DNA of 64,000 bases from Lachnospiraceae bacterium (GTDB lineage Bacteria > Bacillota > Clostridia > Lachnospirales > Lachnospiraceae), in NCBI GenBank assembly GCA_017394885.1, contig JAFPWO010000024.1, positions 1 to 64,000 on the forward strand, written 5' to 3'. Position 1 is the first letter of the stretch. Every line of letters begins with the position of its first letter. A program made the translations under genes and the position numbers. This document shows, piece after piece, positions 8,089 through 15,773 of this stretch. The notes under the pieces were generated by a model. That model had not been told where the DNA came from, ran no database searches, and saw nothing but the letters and a program-made list of their open reading frames with translations.

Positions 8089-8932
8089 GCTGCTCCTTCG
8101 GGACTTCCAGGCTCAGGCGTCCCAGTTTTCCTTTCCGAAGATCGTCCAGAAAACGCATGGCGGTGCGTTCCGTATCCGCTTCTCCGCCTTTTTTCAGGAT
8201 CGCCTGGCGGCGGGCCAGGGCCTCCAGAAAATCGTACGGATCCTCTTCTTCCAGCCCGTATATTTCTTTGATCCGTTCCGGACATCGCTCTTTCAGCCTG
8301 GCAAAGCCGATGACGGCCAGCTCTGTCCTTTCCAGGACTTCTTCGTTAACGGAACCGATCAGGGCCAGGTTCTGGCCGACGGTCTCATCCTCGAATTTCG
8401 GCCAGAGAATACCGGGCGTATCGAGCAATTCGAGGCTGGCGCTTAAGCGGATCCACTGCCGGCCTTTGGTTACGCCGGGCTTATCTCCGGTCTTGGCGGA
8501 GGCACGGCCGGCCAGGGAGTTGATCAGTGTGGATTTCCCCACATTGGGGATACCGACCACCATCAGCCGCAGCGGCCGGTTTTTGATGCCGCGCTTTCTG
8601 TCGCGGGCACGCTTCTCTTCCGCTGCCTGATTTAAGGCGCCGAGGACCGCCTTGGCTTCTTTTCCGTTCCGGGCGTCCATGGATACGACCCGGCAGCCCT
8701 CTTCCGTCAGAAGGCGGACCCACACCTCGGTAACGGCGGGATCGGCCATATCCGCCTTGCTGAAAACGATGATCCGCATCTTCCCTTTTCCGAGTTCGGC
8801 GAGATCGGGATTGCTGCTGGAATAAGGGATGCGCGCATCGCGCAGTTCCACGATCGCATCGACCAGCTTCAGATCTTCCTGCATGGCCCGCCGCGCCTTG
8901 GTCATGTGACCGGGATACCATTGGATATTCAT
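8072..8932 (-). CDS. rbgA: Ribosome biogenesis GTPase YlqF/RbgA
   Basis: 286 residues. Circularly permuted GTPase for late 50S assembly: the base-recognition motif comes first, then the P-loop GIPNVGKS (127-134) and DTPG (171-174). Odd point: the recognition motif, normally NKxD, reads SKAD at residues 58-61, replacing the guanine-contacting Asn by Ser. The N-terminal signature WYPGHMTKA is intact. It sits between two signal peptidase genes with a 9-base gap to the upstream one. Confidence 0.95.
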   Translation of the reverse strand: MNIQWYPGHMTKARRAMQEDLKLVDAIVELRDARIPYSSSNPDLAELGKGKMRIIVFSKADMADPAVTEVWVRLLTEEGCRVVSMDARNGKEAKAVLGALNQAAEEKRARDRKRGIKNRPLRLMVVGIPNVGKSTLINSLAGRASAKTGDKPGVTKGRQWIRLSASLELLDTPGILWPKFEDETVGQNLALIGSVNEEVLERTELAVIGFARLKERCPERIKEIYGLEEEDPYDFLEALARRQAILKKGGEADTERTAMRFLDDLRKGKLGRLSLEVPKEQHEERE

Positions 8933-8941
8933 GGAGCCACC

Positions 8942-9502
8942 TCAGGAAACAAAGCCGAAATGCTTAAACGGGGCATAGCGGAACCAGACCGTCCCGAGCA
9001 TATGCTCCGCCCGGATATTGCCGACGTCGTTGAAACGGCTGTCGAGGGAGGCGTCTGTATTTTCGCCGATCACAAAGTACTCTCCCTCCAGCAGCGTGAC
9101 CGGATCGGCGGCGATGCCGGATGAAATATAGGCGGAAAGCTTCGGAGATTCCGGGAGTTTCTCCCCGTTGATATAGACCAGACCGTCGATGATCTGCACC
9201 GTCTCTCCCGGCAGCCCCAGGATCCGCTTCAGATACACGCTGTCGGGATCGGCCAGATAATAGACGACGATATCGTAGCGTTCGAATTCTTTCAGCGTCC
9301 CTTTCGTACGGTTTAAGAGGAGCCGGTCGGCGTTCTGCAGCGTCGGCGTCATGGAGTTGCCGTCCATGCGGACCCGCCCGCCCAGCAGATAGGTAAGGCA
9401 AAAGGCCAGCACCACCACCAGGACCGCGTCAATGATCCAGGCCGTGACCTGCCGGATGATCTCATTCAGACTGATAACGTCGTATCCGCGATCCTTTGCC
9501 AT
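8942..9502 (-). CDS. lepB: Type I signal peptidase (second copy)
   Basis: 186 residues. One membrane anchor (~21-40), catalytic serine box GNSMTPTL (Ser50), lysine box VYLKRILGLPGE (Lys92) and the GENTDASLDSR box. Clearly paralogous to the copy at 7471-8088 but diverged over most of its length; it lacks that copy's acidic N-terminal extension. First gene of the unit after the rplS terminator, with its own promoter and GGGAGGAG ribosome-binding site. Confidence 0.94.
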   Translation of the reverse strand: MAKDRGYDVISLNEIIRQVTAWIIDAVLVVVLAFCLTYLLGGRVRMDGNSMTPTLQNADRLLLNRTKGTLKEFERYDIVVYYLADPDSVYLKRILGLPGETVQIIDGLVYINGEKLPESPKLSAYISSGIAADPVTLLEGEYFVIGENTDASLDSRFNDVGNIRAEHMLGTVWFRYAPFKHFGFVS

Positions 9503-9526
9503 GCTCTCCTCCCGAAAATCCAGTAT

Positions 9527-9555
9527 ATTATAGCCGTTCCGGGATGTTTTTTCAA
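9527..9555 (-). promoter_or_regulatory. Promoter of the lepB-rbgA-lepB-rnhB-yraN unit
   Basis: Minus strand TTGAAA (9550-9555), 17-base spacer, consensus TATAAT (9527-9532), 24 bases before the lepB start. Confidence 0.8.
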
Positions 9556-9586
9556 GACTTCTTTCGGCGGCGGCAATCCCGCCTCA

Positions 9587-9610
9587 ACAAAAAACGCCCC
9601 GGAGGGCGTT
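9587..9610 (-). terminator. rplS terminator
   Basis: Minus strand AACGCCC, loop TCCG, GGGCGTT followed by a T-rich tail; it lies 20 bases after the rplS stop and separates rplS from the next lepB promoter. Confidence 0.85.
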
Positions 9611-9630
9611 CTTTGTGATACCATGTTCGA

Positions 9631-9978
9631 TTACCGGATGGCTTCCTTGACCTTGGCAGCCTTGCCGACGCGGTCACGCAGGTAGTTCAGCTTCGCTCTG
9701 CGAACCTTGCCGTTGCGGATAACGTCAACCTTTTCGATGACCGGAGAGTGCAGCGGCCAAGTCTTTTCCACACCGACGCCGTTGGAGATCTTGCGGACCG
9801 TAAAGGTCTCGCGCGCTCCGCCGTTCTGGCGCTTGATCACGATGCCTTCAAACATCTGGATCCGTTCTCTGGTACCTTCCTTGATCTTGGCATATACACG
9901 GACGGTATCGCCAACCCGGAAATTGCCGACGTTCTCTTTCAGCTGAGCGTCTTCAATTTTCTTGATAATGTCGTTCAT
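9631..9978 (-). CDS. rplS: 50S ribosomal protein L19
   Basis: 115 residues, normal length. Basic protein at the 30S-50S interface; the [16 protein letters not shown] segment and the LYYLRDR-like C-terminal block (here [16 protein letters not shown]) identify L19. AGGAGG precedes the ATG. Although it follows trmD in the usual order, it has its own promoter, an approximately 70-base leader and a terminator, so its dose can be set separately from rimM-trmD. Confidence 0.97.
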   Translation of the reverse strand: MNDIIKKIEDAQLKENVGNFRVGDTVRVYAKIKEGTRERIQMFEGIVIKRQNGGARETFTVRKISNGVGVEKTWPLHSPVIEKVDVIRNGKVRRAKLNYLRDRVGKAAKVKEAIR

Positions 9979-10045
9979 GACTCCTCCTTATATTAGGACG
10001 TTCATACCACCTTCCGTGGAAGCGGACCGCTCCTTTAATGACACG
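9979..10045 (-). promoter_or_regulatory. Candidate L19 mRNA leader
   Basis: The ~67-base 5' untranslated region contains complementary stretches (CTTCC / GGAAG and others) able to fold upstream of the ribosome-binding site. L19 leaders that feed back on rplS are known in Firmicutes; I cannot confirm a match to that family by eye. Confidence 0.35.
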
Positions 10046-10051
10046 CGTGAT

Positions 10052-10080
10052 ATTTTAGCATGCGCCTTTTGAAAATGCAA
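10052..10080 (-). promoter_or_regulatory. rplS promoter
   Basis: Minus strand TTGCAT (10075-10080), 17-base spacer, TAAAAT (10052-10057). Confidence 0.72.
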
Positions 10081-10118
10081 GCGTTTTTTTTGCATAATTT
10101 CCTGATTTTTTCAGGCTT

Positions 10119-10862
10119 TTATTCCTTTTTCGCTTCAGCCTTCAGACTATGCAGGAAGAGGCGGTCTTCTTTGTCAAGCTCGATATTCTCCAACAGCTCC
10201 GGACGGACCTCGTACGTGCGCCGCAGGGATTCGTTTCTCCGCCAGCGGTCAATTTTCGCGTGGTGGCCGCTGCGCAGGATCTCCGGGACCGGCCTGTCCA
10301 GAAAGACTTCCGGCCGCGTATACTGCGGATACTCGAGCAGCCCGTTCATGAAGGATTCGGTCTCGCCGGACTCCTCATTGCTTAAGACGCCGGGCACCAT
10401 GCGGGAGACGGCGTCCATCAGGACCAGCGCCGGAAGCTCCCCGCCGGTCAGCACATAATCCCCGATCGAGATCCGGTCGGTGGCGATCTCATCCAGCACC
10501 CGCTCATCGACGCCTTCATAGTGGCCGCAGAGGATGAAAAGTTCCTCTTCTTTCGCCAGTTCCACGGCCATCGCCTGGGTGAAGACCTTTCCCTGCGGGG
10601 TCAGATAGATGAGGCGGGGCCTGATCGTTCTTTCTCCCACCGCATCCTGATAGGCCCGGTAGATCGGCGGCGCCTGCATCACCATGCCGGCTCCGCCGCC
10701 GTACGGATAATCATCCACATGGCCGTAGCGGTCCAGGGCGTAATCCCGGATATTGACGCAGCGCAGCGAAAGCAGCCCGCTTTCCGCAGCCCGGCCGGTA
10801 ATACTCGTATGGAAGCCCTGTTCGATCATCTCGGGGAAGAGCGTCAGCACCGTGAATTTCAT
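10119..10862 (-). CDS. trmD: tRNA (guanine-37-N1)-methyltransferase
   Basis: 247 residues. Uses S-adenosylmethionine to form m1G37 next to the anticodon, preventing frameshifting. The trefoil-knot cofactor site is visible in LCGHYEGVDERV and YVLTGGELPALVLMDAVSR, and the GGGAGMVM loop lies nearer the N-terminus. The start abuts the rimM stop. Confidence 0.97.
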   Translation of the reverse strand: MKFTVLTLFPEMIEQGFHTSITGRAAESGLLSLRCVNIRDYALDRYGHVDDYPYGGGAGMVMQAPPIYRAYQDAVGERTIRPRLIYLTPQGKVFTQAMAVELAKEEELFILCGHYEGVDERVLDEIATDRISIGDYVLTGGELPALVLMDAVSRMVPGVLSNEESGETESFMNGLLEYPQYTRPEVFLDRPVPEILRSGHHAKIDRWRRNESLRRTYEVRPELLENIELDKEDRLFLHSLKAEAKKE

Positions 10863-11384
10863 CTACAGATCCTCCAGCCCGTTCATCATATGGACCCGGA
10901 TCAGCCCTTCTTCCGGGGAAACGGAGAGGACGCAGTCGCGGATATGCGGCAGGAGGTACTCCCGGCTGCCCTTTACGGCCGTATCCCGTACGATGAACAC
11001 GTCGTTGGCCCCGGTCTGGAGAACGTCCTGCAGCGTACCGAGATAGCGGTCGTCATCCGTTACCACACGGGCTCCGATCAGGTCCGCGATATAATAGCTT
11101 CCCTCTTCGAGCTTCGCGGCATTTTCGCGGGTGACAAAAAGGGATGAGCCCTTGTCGCGTTCGATATCGTTGATGTTGTCGATCCCTTTAAACTTCAGGA
11201 TCACCATGTTTTTGAAAAAGCGGACTTTCTCCACTTCCAGCGCTTTTTCACCCGCTTTGGCCTCCATAATAACCTCTTTCAGGTCTTTAAAGCGCTCTAA
11301 AGAATCCGTGGTCGGATAAACCTTGATCTCCCCACGGATTCCATGCGTACTGGCAAATATGCCGATGCGGAAACGATCCTCCAT
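10863..11384 (-). CDS. rimM: Ribosome maturation factor RimM
   Basis: 173 residues. Helps assemble the 30S head near S19. N-terminal RimM domain (STHGIRGEIKVYPTTD) and C-terminal PRC-barrel (YYIADLIGARVVTDD ... LLPHIRDCVLSV). It sits between khpA and trmD with gaps of only 2 and 0 bases. Confidence 0.95.
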   Translation of the reverse strand: MEDRFRIGIFASTHGIRGEIKVYPTTDSLERFKDLKEVIMEAKAGEKALEVEKVRFFKNMVILKFKGIDNINDIERDKGSSLFVTRENAAKLEEGSYYIADLIGARVVTDDDRYLGTLQDVLQTGANDVFIVRDTAVKGSREYLLPHIRDCVLSVSPEEGLIRVHMMNGLEDL

Positions 11385-11386
11385 CG

Positions 11387-11614
11387 TCAGTCGATATCCA
11401 GCGTGACGCGCTTGTCTTCACGGATCGCCTGGGCTTTCAGCACCGTGCGGATCGCTTTCGCGATACGGCCCTGCTTGCCGATGACCTTGCCCATATCGGC
11501 GGGATCGACGCTCAGATTCAGAATGGTCTCCTTCTCCGTAACGCGTTCCGTGACGACAACGGCATCGGGATTATTCACCAGTGCCTTTGCGATCACTTCT
11601 ACTAATTCTTTCAT
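11387..11614 (-). CDS. khpA: KH-domain RNA-binding protein KhpA (YlqC)
   Basis: 75 residues, a single KH domain with the GxxG-type loop VIGKQGRIAKAIR near the middle. KhpA, with its partner KhpB, is known in Firmicutes as an RNA chaperone-like protein affecting cell division and wall synthesis. It sits in its usual place between rpsP and rimM. Confidence 0.93.
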   Translation of the reverse strand: MKELVEVIAKALVNNPDAVVVTERVTEKETILNLSVDPADMGKVIGKQGRIAKAIRTVLKAQAIREDKRVTLDID

Positions 11615-11629
11615 TGACGTACCTCTTCT

Positions 11630-11872
11630 TTATTCGAGGCCGGCAATCTTGAGCAGCTTGGCAACCGTGTCCGTGGGCTTGGCGCCGTTCGCGATCCACT
11701 TCTTCGCTTTTTCGGTATCGATACGGACTACGCTGGGCTCCTGGGAAGGATCGTAGAATCCGATTTCTTCGATAAAGCGGCCGTCACGCGGGGAACGGAT
11801 GTCCGCGACGATGACACGATAAGTAGGTGCTTTCTTCTTGCCCATTCTGGTCAGACGAATTTTAACAGCCAT
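11630..11872 (-). CDS. rpsP: 30S ribosomal protein S16
   Basis: 80 residues from the ATG at 11872, which has GGAGG about 11 bases upstream and gives the canonical [16 protein letters not shown] start. The frame is open 60 bases further upstream but that extension is not S16-like. Normal length. Confidence 0.97.
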   Translation of the reverse strand: MAVKIRLTRMGKKKAPTYRVIVADIRSPRDGRFIEEIGFYDPSQEPSVVRIDTEKAKKWIANGAKPTDTVAKLLKIAGLE

Positions 11873-11954
11873 GTTTCTTTTTCCTCCGTTGGCTTGGTTA
11901 TTGGTGAAGGCATTTTCTGCCTGATCTATCAAAAGTCTTTTGACTTATGATGCG

Positions 11955-13298
11955 TTAAAAAGGAAGTCTGAAAGGAAGGCCTCCCTTGCCTTTCTTTCCC
12001 ATGCGGCCGGTCATCTGCTTCATCATGCTCTTGCTCTGTTCGAACTGCTTGAGCAGGCGGTTGACTTCCATGACCGTGGTTCCCGAACCGGCGGCAATGC
12101 GGCGCTTGCGGGAAGGATTGATGATGGACGGCTTGTGACGCTCCTTCGGCGTCATGGAAAGGATGATGGCTTCCACGCGTTTTAAGGAGCCGTCATCCAC
12201 CTGCGCGCCTTTCATGCGGTTTCCGAGGCCCAGCGAGCCGATCAGGTCCGCGATCCCGCCCATCTTCTTGATCTGCTGCATCTGTTCCAGGAAATCTTCC
12301 AGATCAAATTCGGACTTCCGGATCTTGCGCAGCGTCTCATCCGCTTTGGCCTCGTCGAGATCCATGTTTTCGGCTTTTTCGATAAGAGACAGCACGTCGG
12401 CCATGCCCAGGATGCGGGACGCCATACGCTGCGGCATGAAAACTTCCAGATCCGTGAGTTTTTCCCCCATGCCGGCGTAAAAGATGGGCTTGCCGGTGAC
12501 CTGGCGTACGGACAGGGCGGCGCCGCCGCGGGCATCCGAATCCAGCTTGGTGAGGATCACACCATCGATCCCGATCCGTTCCTGGAAGGAGGTCGCTACG
12601 TTGACGGCGTCCTGGCCGGTCATGGCGTCGATCACGAGGATGGTCTGGGTGACGGGGATCCGTTCCTTGATGGTCTCGAGTTCCTCCATCATCGCATCGT
12701 CGATATGCAGACGGCCGGCGGTATCCAGGATCACCAGGTTATAGCCCTTCTTTTCGGCCTCCTCCATCGCCATCTCCGCAATGCGGGCCGGCTTGATATC
12801 CGTCCCGGGTGCGAACACCGGGATCCCGAGCTTTTCGCCGTTGATCTTTAACTGATCCACGGCCGCGGGCCGGTAGATATCGCAGGCCACGAGCAGCGGG
12901 CTGCGGTCCTTTTTCTTCTGCAGGAGGGCGGCCAGCTTGGCCGAGGTGGTCGTTTTACCGGAGCCCTGAAGTCCGGCCATCAGAAAGACGGTGATCTCAT
13001 TGCGCGGCAGGAGCCTGATCTCGACGCCGTCGCTGCCCATCATGCGGATCAGCTCTTCGTTGACGATCTTGATGACCGCCTGGCCCGGCGTTAAGGAGCT
13101 CATGACCTCCGCGCCGACGGCCCGCTCTTCCACCGCTTTGGTGAAAGTCTTGACGACCTTGAAGTTGACGTCCGCCTCCAGCAGCGCGAGCTTGACTTCC
13201 CGCAGGGCAGCCTTCACGTCAGCCTCGGTCAGCAGACCTTTGCTGTTCAGCTTTTTAAAGGTATTCTGTATTCTTTCGGCTAAGCTTTCAAATGCCAT
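11955..13298 (-). CDS. ffh: Signal recognition particle protein Ffh
   Basis: 447 residues. GTPase that binds signal peptides on nascent membrane proteins and docks with FtsY. N domain (1-~90), G domain with GLQGSGKTT P-loop, DTAGR and TKLD motifs, then the methionine-rich M domain ending in MTGRMGKKGKGG. Upstream ylxM is its usual partner; the receptor ftsY lies at 25 kb on the same strand. Confidence 0.97.
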   Translation of the reverse strand: MAFESLAERIQNTFKKLNSKGLLTEADVKAALREVKLALLEADVNFKVVKTFTKAVEERAVGAEVMSSLTPGQAVIKIVNEELIRMMGSDGVEIRLLPRNEITVFLMAGLQGSGKTTTSAKLAALLQKKKDRSPLLVACDIYRPAAVDQLKINGEKLGIPVFAPGTDIKPARIAEMAMEEAEKKGYNLVILDTAGRLHIDDAMMEELETIKERIPVTQTILVIDAMTGQDAVNVATSFQERIGIDGVILTKLDSDARGGAALSVRQVTGKPIFYAGMGEKLTDLEVFMPQRMASRILGMADVLSLIEKAENMDLDEAKADETLRKIRKSEFDLEDFLEQMQQIKKMGGIADLIGSLGLGNRMKGAQVDDGSLKRVEAIILSMTPKERHKPSIINPSRKRRIAAGSGTTVMEVNRLLKQFEQSKSMMKQMTGRMGKKGKGGLPFRLPF

Positions 13299-13330
13299 GA
13301 TCTGTCCTAACTGTCTAAAGGGATCTGTGT

Positions 13331-13684
13331 TTACAGATCGAGGAGCTTATCGCTCAGGTCGGCGATGGATCTCAGTTCGCGGAGCGTTTCTTCCTTCCGG
13401 GCGACGTTCTCTAATTCGGCGCAGCATCTTTTGATCTCGCCCGCGATCCGCTTCATTTCGGTAAACTGGGCGATCAGTCCGAGTTTCTCTTCATATTTTT
13501 CCAGGGTCCGGGTACTGCGGCGGATCATATCGTGAATCCCCTGCCGGCTGACGCCGTACTCTTCGGCGGCTTCCGAAAGGCTCAGATCCCCGAACCGGAC
13601 GGATTCGTAGATCTCCCGCTGCTTCGGCGTCAGCAGTTCGCCGTAGAAATCATATAAAAGGCTCTCTTCCAGGATCTTATCCAT
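13331..13684 (-). CDS. ylxM: YlxM / UPF0122 helix-turn-helix protein
   Basis: 117 residues from the ATG at 13684, with GGGAGAG as ribosome-binding site and a strong promoter just upstream. A sigma-like helix-turn-helix spans ~20-60 (TPKQREIYESVRFGDLSLSE, AAEEYGVSRQGIHDMIRRS), followed by a coiled C-terminal region. YlxM proteins are encoded next to ffh and are thought to modulate the SRP pathway. Upstream in-frame codons extend into the next gene and the promoter and are not part of it. Confidence 0.92.
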   Translation of the reverse strand: MDKILEESLLYDFYGELLTPKQREIYESVRFGDLSLSEAAEEYGVSRQGIHDMIRRSTRTLEKYEEKLGLIAQFTEMKRIAGEIKRCCAELENVARKEETLRELRSIADLSDKLLDL

Positions 13685-13711
13685 ACTGCTGCTCTCCCGC
13701 GCACCTTGCCG

Positions 13712-13740
13712 ACCATACCATAAAAGAAGCAGGGTGTCAA
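13712..13740 (-). promoter_or_regulatory. ylxM-ffh-rpsP operon promoter
   Basis: Minus strand consensus TTGACA (13735-13740), 17-base spacer, TATGGT (13712-13717). The -35 lies inside the distal arm of the inverted repeat at 13729-13762. Confidence 0.8.
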
Positions 13741-13762
13741 GTATTTTTTCTTGACACCCTGC
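13729..13762 (-). terminator. 13-bp inverted repeat: likely terminator joined to a promoter
   Basis: Perfect arms GCAGGGTGTCAAG and CTTGACACCCTGC (13729-13741 and 13750-13762) with an 8-base A/T loop. On the minus strand it follows the membrane-protein gene and is trailed by TTCTTTT, so it can terminate the rsh-hisS transcript; the same DNA supplies the -35 for ylxM. Confidence 0.6.
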
Positions 13763-13785
13763 AATTTTATAAGCTTTTCTTCGCA

Positions 13786-14505
13786 TTATGCCGCGACCGG
13801 TTTCAGACGGCGGCCGTTCCGAATCTTGAGCGAGAGCAGAAGCCCGCCGAGAAGCAGCAGTCCGGCGCCGAAGCGCATAAGCGGCACGTAACGCGTCAGA
13901 TCTTCGCTTACCTGCGGCAGGATAAACAGCGCCGCCTCGACCACCAGGGCGCCGGCGCCCAGCGCGATGAAATTCCCCTTGCTGAAGATTTTGCGGAGCG
14001 GCAGATTCGGGAACAGGCATTTGGCTGTGATACCGAAGACGCCGCAGAGGACCAGGAACAGCGTCATGACCGCCATGACGGCTGTCAGGACCGGCTGCCC
14101 GATCAGGTTCCAGAAAAAGATCCAGAGCTGGACGATGCCCCAGCCGAGCGCCCACATCGGCAGGCCGATCAGCACCCGCACCGGCTGCGGCAGCCGCAGC
14201 AGCCAGTCCCGGATATGGGTCCAGAGTCCCTGCTTTTCCGCGGTCTTTTCGCTGCCTTCCTCCTCGTCGTCATCGTCATCCGCGTCGTCTTCGTCGACCG
14301 TATACACGATAGCCGGCTGGCCCGCGGACGGATCGGCGGCGAGCAGGTCGTTCGGAGACTTGAAGGCACCGTTCACCAGTACGGCCATCCCGGTAAAAAT
14401 CGCCATGAAAGCCGTGCCGATGCGATGGGTGGCTTTTTTCAGGCCGTCCGGCTTCTGCTCCTTCTTTTCTTCTTCTAATTGTTCTTCCCGGATTTCTTCT
14501 TCCAT
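13786..14505 (-). CDS. Unrecognised membrane protein with acidic loop
   Basis: 239 residues, family not recognised. A charged Glu/Lys N-terminus (1-~25) is followed by a hydrophobic segment (~29-48), a soluble stretch with a strongly acidic run around 72-87 (mainly Asp and Glu), then about four more membrane segments (~110-225) and a basic tail. It lies 8 bases behind hisS and is the last gene before the terminator-like repeat, so it is probably co-transcribed with hisS. The acidic loop could bind cations, but nothing else supports a function. Confidence 0.75.
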   Translation of the reverse strand: MEEEIREEQLEEEKKEQKPDGLKKATHRIGTAFMAIFTGMAVLVNGAFKSPNDLLAADPSAGQPAIVYTVDEDDADDDDDEEEGSEKTAEKQGLWTHIRDWLLRLPQPVRVLIGLPMWALGWGIVQLWIFFWNLIGQPVLTAVMAVMTLFLVLCGVFGITAKCLFPNLPLRKIFSKGNFIALGAGALVVEAALFILPQVSEDLTRYVPLMRFGAGLLLLGGLLLSLKIRNGRRLKPVAA

Positions 14506-14513
14506 CGTCTTTC

Positions 14514-15773
14514 TCAGTCCGCGTAAAATTCGCTGATCTCGCCGTAGCCTTCTTCCGTCAGCTGATCCTTCTGGAATTTTTTATTCTTGTTCATGGCCGC
14601 GACCAGCACGGTATTGCCCGCGGCCCGCTCGGCCAGCGCCATTTTCTGCAGTTCCATCCGCTTTTCGGCCGGAACCTTTTTATCGATCAGCCAGGCTTTC
14701 TTTTGCGGCGCACCGGGTACGGCAAAGCCCTGCTCCAGTAAAATGGTGATCAGCCGCTCAAAGCCGATCGAGATCCCGCAGGCCGGGACCTTCTGCCCCG
14801 TAAACTTTCCGATCATCTCGTCGTAACGTCCGCCGCCCCCGGCTGCCATCCCCAGATCCGCGAGCTCGATTTCAAAGATCGGGCCGGTGTAATAGGACAT
14901 CCCGCGCACCAGCGTCGGGTCAAAGAGGACCCGGAAAGGGACTGTGGAAATCGCACCGACGTCCGCGATGATCTGCTTTAAGCCGTCGATCTCGCTCTGT
15001 GCGGAAGCCTCCGGCTTTTCGGACAGGATCGCGGAAAGCGCTTCCAGCGGATCCTCCGCTTCGCCCAGGCGCGCGGATAAGGCCCGGTAAGCTTCCACCT
15101 GTTCCGCAGAAAAACCGCTCTCCGCCATCTCGGCGCAGACGCCCTCCAGACCGATCTTATCCATCTTGTCCCAGGTGATAAACGCCTTGTCGCAGACCTC
15201 CGGCGTGATCCCGCACCAGGCGGCCATCGCCTTTAAGATCCGGCGGTCGTTGATGTGGATAATAAAACCGGTAAAGCCGAGCTTTCCGAGCAGGGTTGAC
15301 GTAGCCAGCAGAAGCTCCGTCTCTGCAGCAGAACCGGCCTCGCCCAGGATATCGATATCGCACTGATAAAACTGACGGAAGCGGCCGCGCTGCGGACGGT
15401 CGGCCCGGAAGACCGGCCCGATCTGCAGGGCCTTGAACGGCTTCGGAAGCTCCGCGCTGTGTGCGGAATAATACCGGACGAGCGGGACCGTCAGATCGTA
15501 GCGCAGCCCGCTGTCCGAGAGATCTTCTTCGGTCTTTGCCGTATCGATCTTCAGCTTCTCTCCCCGCTTTAAAATCTTAAAGATCAGCTTTTCATTGTCG
15601 CCGCCCTGCTTGCTGAGGAGATTCCCCAGGCTCTCCACCACCGGGGTCTCCATCGGCGTAAATCCGAAGCTCTTATAGGTGGATTTGATCAGCGAGATCG
15701 TATAATCCCGCAGCTCCATTTCCCGCGGAAGGATATCCCGCATACCGGTCACGGCATTTTTGCTTAAGCCCAT
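14514..15773 (-). CDS. hisS: Histidyl-tRNA synthetase
   Basis: 419 residues. Class II synthetase: motif 1 region near the N-terminus, motif 2 in the GPVFRADRPQRGRFRQFYQCD stretch (GRFRQF core), the histidine-specific LVRGMSYYTG loop, motif 3 ACGISIGFERL, and a C-terminal anticodon-binding domain (~330-419). The start overlaps the hemZ end by 10 bases. No T-box leader precedes it, consistent with transcription from an upstream promoter. Confidence 0.97.
   Translation of the reverse strand: MGLSKNAVTGMRDILPREMELRDYTISLIKSTYKSFGFTPMETPVVESLGNLLSKQGGDNEKLIFKILKRGEKLKIDTAKTEEDLSDSGLRYDLTVPLVRYYSAHSAELPKPFKALQIGPVFRADRPQRGRFRQFYQCDIDILGEAGSAAETELLLATSTLLGKLGFTGFIIHINDRRILKAMAAWCGITPEVCDKAFITWDKMDKIGLEGVCAEMAESGFSAEQVEAYRALSARLGEAEDPLEALSAILSEKPEASAQSEIDGLKQIIADVGAISTVPFRVLFDPTLVRGMSYYTGPIFEIELADLGMAAGGGGRYDEMIGKFTGQKVPACGISIGFERLITILLEQGFAVPGAPQKKAWLIDKKVPAEKRMELQKMALAERAAGNTVLVAAMNKNKKFQKDQLTEEGYGEISEFYAD

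Noticed and set aside
10100..10114. CCTGA-AAAAA-TCAGG as a trmD terminator
   Set aside because: Only a 5-bp stem, no T tail on the minus strand.
13685..14155. N-terminal extension of YlxM
   Set aside because: It would run back through the promoter and into the upstream membrane-protein gene; ATG 13684 has a good ribosome site.
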